Shown here: positions 1 through 7,449 of the stretch, one piece after another
Layout: each line of letters opens with the position of its first letter
Numbering within the stretch: position 1 is the stretch's first letter
DNA from: DASQWC01 sp035640475
Lineage (GTDB): Bacteria > Actinomycetota > JAICYB01
Length of the DNA: 37,485 bases
Direction of reading: 5' to 3'
Assembly: GCA_035640475.1 (NCBI GenBank)
Contig: DASQWC010000089.1
Span: 1 to 37,485, forward strand
The notes under the pieces: generated by a model
Told to the model about the DNA's origin: nothing
Seen by the model: the letters and a program-made list of their open reading frames with translations, nothing else
Databases searched by the model: none
Position numbers and translations under genes: made by a program

Positions 1-1161
1 GCCGATGATGGGAGGCGGACCCGCCACCGTCGGCGTCACGAGCACGTCGTAATCCTTGAAGAAGCTCACCAGGACGCGAGATGCGCGCATGATGCGGCCC
101 TCGCCGAGGAGCAATCGCGGCCCGTCGATCGTCCGGCCGAACTCGATGAGCGCTTTGTTCACCGGCTCGAGGCTTTCAAAGGGCGGCATCGGGTCGTATT
201 GGCACGTCCGGACGGCCCAGACCACGAGGAAGTCCTCGACAACCTCTTGCGGCCACGGTGGAGGATCGATCTCGACGACCTCGTGCCCGAGCTCGGCGAG
301 GAGTGCGCCGGCTTTTCGTGCGCCTTCCGAGTTCGCAGCCGCGACAGTGGTGTCGAGCGGCGGATCGGCCGACAGCGCGATGCGCAGCTTGCCCGGATCA
401 CGCCCGACCTCCTCCGCGAACGGGCGCTCCGGCGGCGGCGCCCACCACGAGTCGCCGGTCTCGTATCCGGCGAGTGCGTCGAGCAATGCGGCCGAGTCGG
501 CCACCGTGCGTGAGATCGGTCCGTCCTGCGAAAGGAAGCTGTTGCCGCGCGGTGCGGCGCTCACGCGTCCGCGTGACGGCTTGATCCCGTACAGACCGCA
601 CAGCGACGCGGGGATGCGGATCGATCCGCCGCCGTCCGAGCCTTGCGAGACCGGGCACAGTCCGGCGGCGAGCGCGCCGGCGGCACCACCGGAGGACCCA
701 CCGGTCGTCCGCTGTGTGTCCCACGGATTGCGGGCTGGATGGTACCCGGGCGGATCGGTGAAGCACGTCGTCCCGAACTCGGGCGTGTTCGTCTTGCCGA
801 GCATGATGAAGCCGGCCTGCTTGATGCGCGTGACGACCGCTTCGTCGAAGTCGGGGATGCGGTCGGAGAACGCAGCGTTGCCGTGGGTCGTCCGGACGCC
901 CTTGGTGTCGTTGAGGTCCTTGATCGAGATCGGCACGCCGAAGAACGGGGGCAGGTCGTCTCCGTTGATCTTCGCTTCGGCCTGCTTGGCGTGATCGCGG
1001 GCTTCGTCGAGCGTCGTCGTGAGATATGCGCCGAGCGTCGGGTTGAGGTCCTCGATGCGCTTCGCGTAGAGGTCGACGAGCTCGACCGGCGACACCTTCT
1101 TCAGACGGACGAGCTCGGCGAGCTCGGTCGCCGGCGTGAAGGCGAGCTCTGTATCAGTCAT
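1..1161 (-). CDS. Amidase-signature hydrolase, C-terminus cut by window edge
   Basis: The protein belongs to the amidase-signature family (Ser-cisSer-Lys hydrolases that cleave carboxamides or act in GatA-type complexes). From the start at 1161 there are 387 codons without a stop to the window edge; the family is usually about 460-500 residues, so roughly the last fifth is missing. The visible triad is Lys81 (in ISIKDLND), cis-Ser156 (in TTGGSSGGAAG) and nucleophile Ser180 (in SDGGGSIRIPAS); the 75- and 24-residue spacings match those I recall for fatty acid amide hydrolase. The ATG overlaps the end of the SRPBCC gene by 8 bp, so the two are probably co-translated. No GatB or GatC gene is adjacent, so a catabolic or detoxifying amidase is more likely than tRNA-Gln amidation. 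The substrate cannot be read from sequence. Confidence 0.93.
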   Translation of the reverse strand, partial: MTDTELAFTPATELAELVRLKKVSPVELVDLYAKRIEDLNPTLGAYLTTTLDEARDHAKQAEAKINGDDLPPFFGVPISIKDLNDTKGVRTTHGNAAFSDRIPDFDEAVVTRIKQAGFIMLGKTNTPEFGTTCFTDPPGYHPARNPWDTQRTTGGSSGGAAGALAAGLCPVSQGSDGGGSIRIPASLCGLYGIKPSRGRVSAAPRGNSFLSQDGPISRTVADSAALLDALAGYETGDSWWAPPPERPFAEEVGRDPGKLRIALSADPPLDTTVAAANSEGARKAGALLAELGHEVVEIDPPPWPQEVVEDFLVVWAVRTCQYDPMPPFESLEPVNKALIEFGRTIDGPRLLLGEGRIMRASRVLVSFFKDYDVLVTPTVAGPPPIIG

Positions 1162-1549
1162 GTGCCGCGAGGCCGTTCAACCCCGCATCGTAGATAGCCT
1201 CGATCATCGCGACGGCCTGCTCGTTGGGAATGCCGACGGGATCGAACTCCGACTCCCACTCGACGACGCACGCGTTGTCACCGGCGTCGCGGACGCGCAA
1301 CGTCGACACGTAGTTCTGGATCGGCAGCGGGCCTTCAGAGATCGTGTATGTGTACTGCTTCTCGCTTTGGTCGAGGAGCTTCTCGACCATCTGCATGCCG
1401 TTGCCCATCGTGAGACGGCGCGCGTCTCCCTCCTTCTCTTCCTTCTCGATCCCGGGGAGCCATGTCTGCAGGCGATGGAAGTCGCCGACTCGCTGCCACA
1501 TCTGGTCTGCGGATACGTCGAACGCCTTGGACTTGTGCACCTTTGCCAT
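1154..1549 (-). CDS. SRPBCC-family (START/Bet v1-like) protein
   Basis: This 131-residue protein has the look of the SRPBCC ligand-binding fold: an N-terminal strand and helix region (KVHKSKAFDVSADQMWQRVGDF), a central strand with GNGMQMVEKLL, a stretch of alternating polar and hydrophobic strands, and a long C-terminal amphipathic helix (NEQAVAMIEAIYDAGLNGL). Such proteins bind hydrophobic ligands or act as polyketide cyclase-like enzymes; no catalytic residue can be assigned here. The ATG at 1549 is chosen over an in-frame ATG 15 bp upstream because GGAGGT (1556-1561) lies 6 nt before it. It sits 42 bp after the phosphoesterase gene and overlaps the amidase start by 8 bp. Confidence 0.85.
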   Translation of the reverse strand: MAKVHKSKAFDVSADQMWQRVGDFHRLQTWLPGIEKEEKEGDARRLTMGNGMQMVEKLLDQSEKQYTYTISEGPLPIQNYVSTLRVRDAGDNACVVEWESEFDPVGIPNEQAVAMIEAIYDAGLNGLAAHD

Positions 1550-1555
1550 TTGGAG

Positions 1556-1561
1556 ACCTCC
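1556..1561 (-). promoter_or_regulatory. Ribosome binding site of the SRPBCC gene
   Basis: GGAGGT on the minus strand lies 6 nt upstream of the ATG at 1549. It decides between that start and the alternative ATG at 1564, which would place this site inside the coding region. Confidence 0.7.
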
Positions 1562-1591
1562 CACGCTCCAGCGCCTGGAGAGCGTAACGGT

Positions 1592-3076
1592 TTAGTCGTC
1601 GGTCGAGTACGGCAGGGGCCGCAAGTCGATCTTGAACCCGACGCGCTCGAAAAAGCCGTCGTGCAGCGCCTGCTCGAACGGGCTCGGCTCCAAGTCGGGC
1701 ACCGGCAAGCCCTGGAGCTCCTCGCCCTCGCACGGCGGCGAGGAGACCGGAACCTGCGGGAGGGTGTCGAGCTCGATCTCCGGGTTGGGCTTGGATGCCA
1801 TCAGGCTCCTGCCGATGTTGTTCGCGTGCCGATCCCGTTGTGTGAGGTACCACTTGCCGCCACCCGGTCCTTCCGCCGGGGCGCCGAGGAAGCGCCATTC
1901 GATGAAGCGAAGGATCGACGTGTGGTCGTAGAGCCTGTGGTCGACGTAGCCGGGCCGCGCGTAGGGCGACGCCATGAGCGTGGGCGTGCGGAAGCCGGCC
2001 TGTCCCCAGTTGTTCTGATCGTTTCGGCTTCGGCGGTTGTCGTGGAGCACGGGCGGACGCACGTGGTCGAAGAATCCACCCCACTCGTCGTAGTTGATGA
2101 AGAATGCGCCGCTGTTCCAATGGGGTGACATCGCAAAAGCTTTGAAGACGTTGAACACGAATCGCTGGCCGACGCGCATGTCCGCGTGCGGGTGGTCGTC
2201 GGTGCGCAGGTCCGTCGTGAATCCGGGATCGACGAACGTCACGTTCGGCAGCGTCCCCGCGGCGCAGTCGGCGAAGAAGTGCTCGAGGTGACGCGCATAG
2301 GGCACCATGCGCGAACCCCACAGCGCGATGGCGGGAAGATCGACGAAGTAGTACGCGGCGGGAACGTTGGCCGCCGCGAGGCGATCCCAGATCGCTTCCC
2401 ACTCGAAGCCGTCGGGACCGCTGGGAAAGTCGTTCGACTTCATCTCGCCGGACTGCGCGGAATGCATGTACTCGCGATTCGGAAAGGTGGGGCCGAGAAG
2501 CGAGCAGTGGTAGCGGTCGAATGTCGTGAAGCGCCGGACGAGCTTCTCGTACAAAGGGACGTCGACGGCGTTGTAATAGCCGAGTGCGTACTCGTCGTTG
2601 CCGCTGCCCTTGCCGAGAAACCCGCGATCGCGCTGCGCGCGTCCGGCATCCCAGCCGTGACCCGGATCGGGGTGGCCGCAGCCGCGATACGGGTTGGGTT
2701 CGTCCTTCTTTCCCGGCAGGTAGTACGTACGCTCGCGCTTACCGTGCTCGTCGCGGAAGGCCTGCGTTTGATCGCCTTCGACGTAGAAGCGGCGTCCGTA
2801 GTTGCTTTTGCCGTAATCAAGGTACTTCGCGTCGGTGCGCAGCCACCCGAAGTAGTGGTCGAACGAGCGATTCTCCATCATCAGAACGACGACGTGATCG
2901 ACAGGCGACGATTTCGCCGGGAGGTCGAGGATGCTGCCGCCGGGAAGTCCTCTCGCCGCCTCAGCCTCGGCCGAGCTTCCGCCGAACAGCGACGAGATCC
3001 GGGGACCGAGCGATGCGGCCGCCACCGTCAATCCGGCAGCGCGAAGAAACTCCCGGCGATCGAGCTCCCCGCTCAT
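1592..3076 (-). CDS. Tat-exported phosphoesterase, phospholipase C/acid phosphatase family
   Basis: This 494-residue protein fits the bacterial phosphoesterase family that includes phospholipases C and acid phosphatases AcpA. The N-terminus carries a twin-arginine signal (DRREFLRAAGLTVAAASLG, residues 6-24), so the folded enzyme is probably exported by Tat. The family signature HVVVLMMENRSFDHYFGWL lies near residues 60-78, with a metal-binding Glu and Asn in MMENRSFDHYFG. Later conserved pieces are HSAQSGEM, NVTFVDPGF, DDHPHADMRVGQ and NYDEWGGFFDHVRPP, all typical of the alkaline-phosphatase-like metal site. The length is normal for the family. It is the first of three co-directional genes running into the SRPBCC and amidase genes. 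Phospholipid or other phosphate-ester substrates are both possible. Confidence 0.93.
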   Translation of the reverse strand: MSGELDRREFLRAAGLTVAAASLGPRISSLFGGSSAEAEAARGLPGGSILDLPAKSSPVDHVVVLMMENRSFDHYFGWLRTDAKYLDYGKSNYGRRFYVEGDQTQAFRDEHGKRERTYYLPGKKDEPNPYRGCGHPDPGHGWDAGRAQRDRGFLGKGSGNDEYALGYYNAVDVPLYEKLVRRFTTFDRYHCSLLGPTFPNREYMHSAQSGEMKSNDFPSGPDGFEWEAIWDRLAAANVPAAYYFVDLPAIALWGSRMVPYARHLEHFFADCAAGTLPNVTFVDPGFTTDLRTDDHPHADMRVGQRFVFNVFKAFAMSPHWNSGAFFINYDEWGGFFDHVRPPVLHDNRRSRNDQNNWGQAGFRTPTLMASPYARPGYVDHRLYDHTSILRFIEWRFLGAPAEGPGGGKWYLTQRDRHANNIGRSLMASKPNPEIELDTLPQVPVSSPPCEGEELQGLPVPDLEPSPFEQALHDGFFERVGFKIDLRPLPYSTDD

Positions 3077-3134
3077 GGGTTAGGCAGATTCTTCAGGTCG
3101 GCGGCAGCCGCCGCAACAACGCGGAATGAACGGA

Positions 3135-3722
3135 CTATGAAGGGCGGCGCGGCTCCATGATCGCGACGCCCCAGCCGACGTGCTCTTTCCAAATGCTCGC
3201 GATGCGTCCGCCTTGAACGGCCGGCTTCGGGTCCCCGATCGGTGCGCCGGCCGCCCGTGCGGCCTCGACCGTCGCATCGAGATCCATACAAAGGAAGGCG
3301 ATGCCCCACAGGCCCGGCGCGGGCGGCCCCTGTGCGACTTCGATGACCGAGGGCCCGGCCCGGTAAAAGGCCATCTCCGGGCCGTCCGGGCCGCGCGGGT
3401 GGAATCTCCGGCGCAGCTCGAGCCCGACGACGTCCTCAATCGCTTTGGTTGCCGCGTCAAGATCGGGAACGGCGTACACGACGTGATCGATGCGGTCGAC
3501 CAGGTTCGGATGAGCCGAACTCGCGGTCGTCTTCGGTTTCTCATACGTCGGGACGCCGAGACGGGTCACGTCGCCGTCGAGCGAGTCGAAGCCCCACGCC
3601 GGCTCGTTTCCGACCTCGAAGACCACGCCGTCGACAACGAATTGCCCGTTGCTCACCTCGAAGCCGCACGTCGCCCACTGCTCCGGGGAGCCGGGTACGC
3701 CCATCCAGGTCAGAACGGTCAT
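3135..3722 (-). CDS. VOC/glyoxalase-like protein
   Basis: This 195-residue protein contains a vicinal oxygen chelate module from about residue 75 (NLVDRIDHVVYAVPDLDAA, the usual opening beta strand and helix) to the C-terminus (HVGWGVAIMEPRRPS). Metal-ligand candidates are His79 in the opening strand and Glu near GPSVIEVAQG. The first 70 residues resemble a degenerate partner module, with phrases such as NGQFVVDGVVFEVG, so the chain may be two half-modules. VOC enzymes include dioxygenases, epimerases and glyoxalases; nothing here selects one. It is divergent from the kinase gene at 3766, with 43 bp between the starts. Confidence 0.85.
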   Translation of the reverse strand: MTVLTWMGVPGSPEQWATCGFEVSNGQFVVDGVVFEVGNEPAWGFDSLDGDVTRLGVPTYEKPKTTASSAHPNLVDRIDHVVYAVPDLDAATKAIEDVVGLELRRRFHPRGPDGPEMAFYRAGPSVIEVAQGPPAPGLWGIAFLCMDLDATVEAARAAGAPIGDPKPAVQGGRIASIWKEHVGWGVAIMEPRRPS

Positions 3723-3754
3723 GCGACAGGATAGGCTCGCGCGAAAGTCGCACC

Positions 3755-3760
3755 GGGAGG
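3755..3760 (+). promoter_or_regulatory. Ribosome binding site of the APH-type kinase gene
   Basis: GGGAGG ends 5 nt before the ATG at 3766. It supports that start over ATGs further upstream, which would run through the divergent VOC gene. Confidence 0.7.
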
Positions 3761-3765
3761 TTCAC

Positions 3766-4830
3766 ATGGCAGACGCGTCCTTTCCGCACACGCCGGAGGA
3801 CATCACGACGAGCTGGCTTTCCGATTCACTCGGCGCGCCGGTGAGCGCGTTCGAAGCCGAGCAGATTGGGATCGGCGTCGGCCTGCTCGGACGGTTGTAC
3901 CGACTGCAGCTCACGAGCGAAGGCGGTCCGGCGAGCGTCATCGCGAAGTTCCCGACGCTCGACGAGACGGCGCGCATGAATGTCGTCGAGCCGCTGCGCT
4001 TCTACGAGAAAGAGGTTCGGTTCTACCAGGAAGTCGGCGACCTGCCCGTCGCCATTCCCCGCGCGTACTTCGCCGAGCACGATCCGGCCACCGGCGATTT
4101 CGCGCTGCTGCTCGAAGACTTGTGCGAAGGACGGATGGCCGACCAGGTGGCCGGATGCCCGAGACCGGACGCCGAGACGGCCGTCGACGCGATGGCCGCG
4201 CTCCACTCGTACTCCTGGGGGGGATCGCGCTTCGGCGACATGCCCTGGCTCCCGAGCTATTCAGATCCTCCGTTCCCGCAGGTGATCGCCGGCATGTACA
4301 AGCAGTCGTGGCCGGTAGCGCTCGACATCCTCGGCGAGGGGATGTCCGACACGATCAAGGACTTCGGGGAGCGGTACGAAGGGCTCGTGCAATGGTTCAT
4401 GGACGAGCTGACGCATGAACCGCTCACGTTCTGTCACGGCGATTTCCGGCTGGACAACCTGTTCTTCGCCACCCAAGAAGGCCAGCCGCCGGTCACGATC
4501 GTCGACTGGCAGATCTGCTTCCGCGGGCGCGCGGGCTACGACCTCGCATACTTCATCAGCCAGAGCCTCAGGGCCGAGGATCGACGTCGGTGCGAGGACG
4601 AGCTCATCGACCGGTACGTCGAAGGCCTCGCGTCGCGGAACATCGACTACCCGCGCGACGAGCTGATGAAGGACTACAAGCGCACGGTCGCCTATTGCTT
4701 CATCTATCCGATCGTCGCGACCGGTCAGGTGGAGGTGACCAATGAGCGGCACCTGGCGCTGCTTCGGGGAATCCTCGACCGGGCCGTTGCCGCCATCGAG
4801 GACACGGGGGCACTAGAACTTCTGCCCTGA
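3766..4830 (+). CDS. APH/choline-kinase-like phosphotransferase
   Basis: This 354-residue protein is an aminoglycoside phosphotransferase-fold small-molecule kinase. Visible marks are an N-lobe with VIAKFPTLDE (the ATP-binding Lys), the catalytic loop CHGDFRLDNLFF with Asp226 and Asn231, and the metal-binding Asp247 in TIVDWQ. A FYEKEVRFYQEV segment before the hinge is typical of the branch found in acyl-CoA and steroid gene neighbourhoods and in the N-terminal domain of mammalian ACAD10/11. It is unlikely to be an antibiotic-resistance enzyme. By analogy with ACAD10/11 it could phosphorylate a hydroxyacyl-CoA or another hydroxylated lipid intermediate; that is inference. The start is set by the GGGAGG at 3755. 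Confidence 0.9.
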   Translation: MADASFPHTPEDITTSWLSDSLGAPVSAFEAEQIGIGVGLLGRLYRLQLTSEGGPASVIAKFPTLDETARMNVVEPLRFYEKEVRFYQEVGDLPVAIPRAYFAEHDPATGDFALLLEDLCEGRMADQVAGCPRPDAETAVDAMAALHSYSWGGSRFGDMPWLPSYSDPPFPQVIAGMYKQSWPVALDILGEGMSDTIKDFGERYEGLVQWFMDELTHEPLTFCHGDFRLDNLFFATQEGQPPVTIVDWQICFRGRAGYDLAYFISQSLRAEDRRRCEDELIDRYVEGLASRNIDYPRDELMKDYKRTVAYCFIYPIVATGQVEVTNERHLALLRGILDRAVAAIEDTGALELLP

Positions 4831-4883
4831 TTCGTCGTCCAGGACATACGGAATTCCCGGCTCCCGCGAGTACGCTTGAGCTG

Positions 4884-6980
4884 ATGGCCGACACCAAGGT
4901 CGCCCAGCGCAAGCACCGCGGCGTGGAGGCCTCCGAAGCGATCGAGGATTTTCGCCGCGCCTGCATCTCTCGCGCCATCGACGATCGCGAGATCGCCCTC
5001 CAGCGCCAGAGCAAGGCCTTCTTCCAGATCTCCGGCGCCGGCCACGAGGCGCTCTACCTCGGCCTGGCCCGCGATCTGCGGCCCGGATACGACTGGTTCT
5101 TTCCCTATTACCGCGACGGCTCGCTGATGCTCGGCCTGGGCGTCGAGCCGAAGGATCTGCTCCTGCAGGCGGTCGGCTCGGCCGAGGACCCCTCCTCCGG
5201 GGGACGGCAGATGCCGTGCCACTGGAGCTTCCCCGAGCTCAACGTCGTCACGGAGTCGTCGGCGACCGGAAGCCAGTGCATCCCGGCCGTCGGCTGCGCG
5301 GAAGCGTCTCGATATATCGTCCGGCGCGAGCTTCCGGGCTGTTCGGCCTACGGCGACGAGCTCACCTACATCTCGCTCGGCGAGGGCGCTTGCTCGCAAG
5401 GTGAGTTTTGGGAGTCGCTGAACACGGCGTGCACGCTGCACTTGCCGGTCCTGTACGTCGTGGCGGACAACGGCTACGCGATCTCGGTTCCCTCCGACGA
5501 CCAGCATCCGGCTCCCGTGTCCGAGCTCGTCGCCGGCTTCCGCGGGCTGGCGGTCCACAAGGTGGACGGCCGCGACTACTTCGCGGTCCGGAAGACGGGA
5601 AAGGAAGCCATCGCGCGCGTGCGGGCCGGAGAGGGTCCGGGTCTGATCCACGCGATCGTGACGCGACCGTACTCCCACTCGCTGTCCGACGACCAGCGCA
5701 AGTACCGCACCGCGCAGGAGCTCGCCGAGGAGCAGGAGTACGACCCGATCGATCAGCTCGAGCGGGAGCTCGTGGAGTCGGGAATCGTCACCGAAGACGA
5801 AGCCGCACGCATTCGCAAGGCAGCCAAAGATGAAGTCGCAGCCGCCGCGCAGGAAGCGCTGGCCGCGCCGCGTCCGGATCCCGCGACGGTGCTCGATCAC
5901 GTGCTCGGCCCGCTTCCGGACGTCGCCGAGCCCGACGAGCTCGATTCGGACGGCGAAGTCGTGACGTTCGGTGAGGCGATTCGGCTCACGCTGCACGAGC
6001 TGATGGAAGCAGACGAGCGCATCCGAGTCTTCGGTGAAGACGTCGCCGATGCCGCAACCGACGACGTGCTCGACAGCGTGCCGGGCAAGGGCGGTGTGTT
6101 CGGCATCACGCACGGCCTGCAGCGAAAATTCGGAAAGGCGCGGTGCTTCAACACGCCCCTCGCGGAAGCGAACATCATCGGGCGTGCTGTAGGACAAGGC
6201 GTCCGCGGCTTGCGGCCCTCTCCGGAGATCCAGTTCTTCGACTACATCTGGACGGCCATGCAGCAGTTGCGCACGGAGGCCGCCACGACGCGGTGGCGCT
6301 CCAACGGCCGCTGGTCGGTGCCGATGGTCGCGCGCGTTGCGATCGGCGGCTACCTGCAGGGCGGCGCGATCTGGCACTCACAGTGCGGCGAGTCGATCTT
6401 CACGCACACGCCTGGATTGATCGTCGTGTTCCCGTCGCGCGCCCGCGACGCCGCCGGGCTGCTGCGAACGGCCTTCGAGTGTGAAGACCCGGTGTTGTTC
6501 CTCGAACACAAGCACCTGTACCGGCAGATGTACAACCGCGACCCGCTCCCACCGTCCGGCTACAAGATCCCGCTGGGGAAAGGGACGTACGTCACGCGCG
6601 GCGACAACATCACACTCGTGACGTACGGCGCGACCGTACAACGGTCCGTGCAGGCTGCACGTGAGCTCGAGAAGTCGGACGGCGTCTCTGTCGAGATCAT
6701 CGACCTTCGGTCTCTGTACCCCTGGGACTCGGGCATCGTCGCCGAATCGGTCGCGAGGACGTCGCGCCTGCTGGTCGTCCACGAAGACATCGAGGACTTC
6801 GGCTTCGGCGCCGAGGTCGCCGCCTGGGCGACCGAGCATTGCTTCTTCGATCTCGACGCGCCGGTCATGCGCGTGGGAGCCAAGCACTCCTGGGTCGCCT
6901 ACGAGCCGACCCTCGAGGACGCGATCCTGCCGCAGACGTCGGACATCGGCGACGCGTTGCGCAAGCTGGCAGCGGTCTAG
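4884..6980 (+). CDS. Fused alpha-beta 2-oxoacid dehydrogenase E1 component
   Basis: This 698-residue protein joins the E1 alpha and beta subunits of a thiamine-diphosphate-dependent 2-oxoacid dehydrogenase (pyruvate or branched-chain 2-oxoacid type) in one chain. The alpha half (about 1-345) carries QSKAFFQISGAGHEA and the cofactor motif GEGACSQGEFWESLN...NGYAIS. The beta half begins near residue 360 with VTFGEAIRLTLHELMEAD and contains GEDVADA, CFNTPLAEANIIGRAVG and the C-terminal transketolase domain (LVTYGATV, EIIDLRSLYPWD, EDIEDFGFGAEVAAW). The enzyme decarboxylates the 2-oxoacid and passes the acyl group to lipoyl-E2. No E2 or E3 gene lies in the window, so partners must be encoded elsewhere. 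Branched-chain substrates fit a catabolic setting but are not proven. Confidence 0.92.
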   Translation: MADTKVAQRKHRGVEASEAIEDFRRACISRAIDDREIALQRQSKAFFQISGAGHEALYLGLARDLRPGYDWFFPYYRDGSLMLGLGVEPKDLLLQAVGSAEDPSSGGRQMPCHWSFPELNVVTESSATGSQCIPAVGCAEASRYIVRRELPGCSAYGDELTYISLGEGACSQGEFWESLNTACTLHLPVLYVVADNGYAISVPSDDQHPAPVSELVAGFRGLAVHKVDGRDYFAVRKTGKEAIARVRAGEGPGLIHAIVTRPYSHSLSDDQRKYRTAQELAEEQEYDPIDQLERELVESGIVTEDEAARIRKAAKDEVAAAAQEALAAPRPDPATVLDHVLGPLPDVAEPDELDSDGEVVTFGEAIRLTLHELMEADERIRVFGEDVADAATDDVLDSVPGKGGVFGITHGLQRKFGKARCFNTPLAEANIIGRAVGQGVRGLRPSPEIQFFDYIWTAMQQLRTEAATTRWRSNGRWSVPMVARVAIGGYLQGGAIWHSQCGESIFTHTPGLIVVFPSRARDAAGLLRTAFECEDPVLFLEHKHLYRQMYNRDPLPPSGYKIPLGKGTYVTRGDNITLVTYGATVQRSVQAARELEKSDGVSVEIIDLRSLYPWDSGIVAESVARTSRLLVVHEDIEDFGFGAEVAAWATEHCFFDLDAPVMRVGAKHSWVAYEPTLEDAILPQTSDIGDALRKLAAV

Positions 6981-6993
6981 TCGTCGCGGGCGA

Positions 6994-7422
6994 ATGGACG
7001 ACGTCCGCGTCACGCCTTCGGTGCTGATTCCGGCTCGCGAGCTCGCGTGGCGCTTCTCGCGATCCGGCGGGCCGGGCGGGCAGAACGTCAACCGGCGCGA
7101 GACGCAGGTCGAGCTGGTCTTCGACGTCGAGCGATCACCGTCGCTCGGCCCCCGTCAGCGCGAGCGAGTGTTGCGACGCTTGGCATCGAGACTCGACGCG
7201 TCCGGACGGCTGCACATCGTCGCTTCCGAGGGCCGGACACAGGGTGTGAACCGTGAGATCGCCGTCGACCGCTTGCGGCAGGTGCTCGCCGACGCACTCC
7301 GGCCGGATCCGCCCAAGCGCCGGAGAACTCGCCCGACCGCCGGCGCTACCGAGCGCCGCCTCGAGTCCAAGCGCCGGCGCTCGCTGCAAAAGCGCGAGCG
7401 CGGCTGGCGACCCGACGACTAG
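6994..7422 (+). CDS. arfB: ArfB-like peptidyl-tRNA hydrolase (ribosome rescue)
   Basis: This 142-residue protein has the class I release-factor catalytic domain without codon-recognition domains. The GGQ tripeptide (residues 28-30, in GGPGGQNVNRRETQVEL) hydrolyses peptidyl-tRNA. The C-terminus is a basic tail (KRRRTRP...KRRRSLQKRERG), which in ArfB/YaeJ enters the empty mRNA channel of stalled ribosomes. Length and layout match ArfB closely. The ATG at 6994 lies 13 bp after the E1 stop and gives the expected N-terminus; the longer reading frame upstream only overlaps E1. It probably shares the E1 transcript by position, without an evident functional link. Confidence 0.92.
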   Translation: MDDVRVTPSVLIPARELAWRFSRSGGPGGQNVNRRETQVELVFDVERSPSLGPRQRERVLRRLASRLDASGRLHIVASEGRTQGVNREIAVDRLRQVLADALRPDPPKRRRTRPTAGATERRLESKRRRSLQKRERGWRPDD

Positions 7423-7449
7423 GCTCCGCTCGGGTATAGAAGGAGAGCC

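Noticed and set aside
3722..3752. Inverted repeat TGCGAC...GTCGCA between the divergent VOC and kinase genes
   Set aside because: Six-base arms with a 19-bp spacer in GC-rich DNA are expected by chance, and one arm overlaps the VOC start.
4725..6377. A 550-codon minus-strand frame opposite the E1 gene
   Set aside because: Arg/Asp/Val-rich translation without motifs; a shadow of the fused E1.
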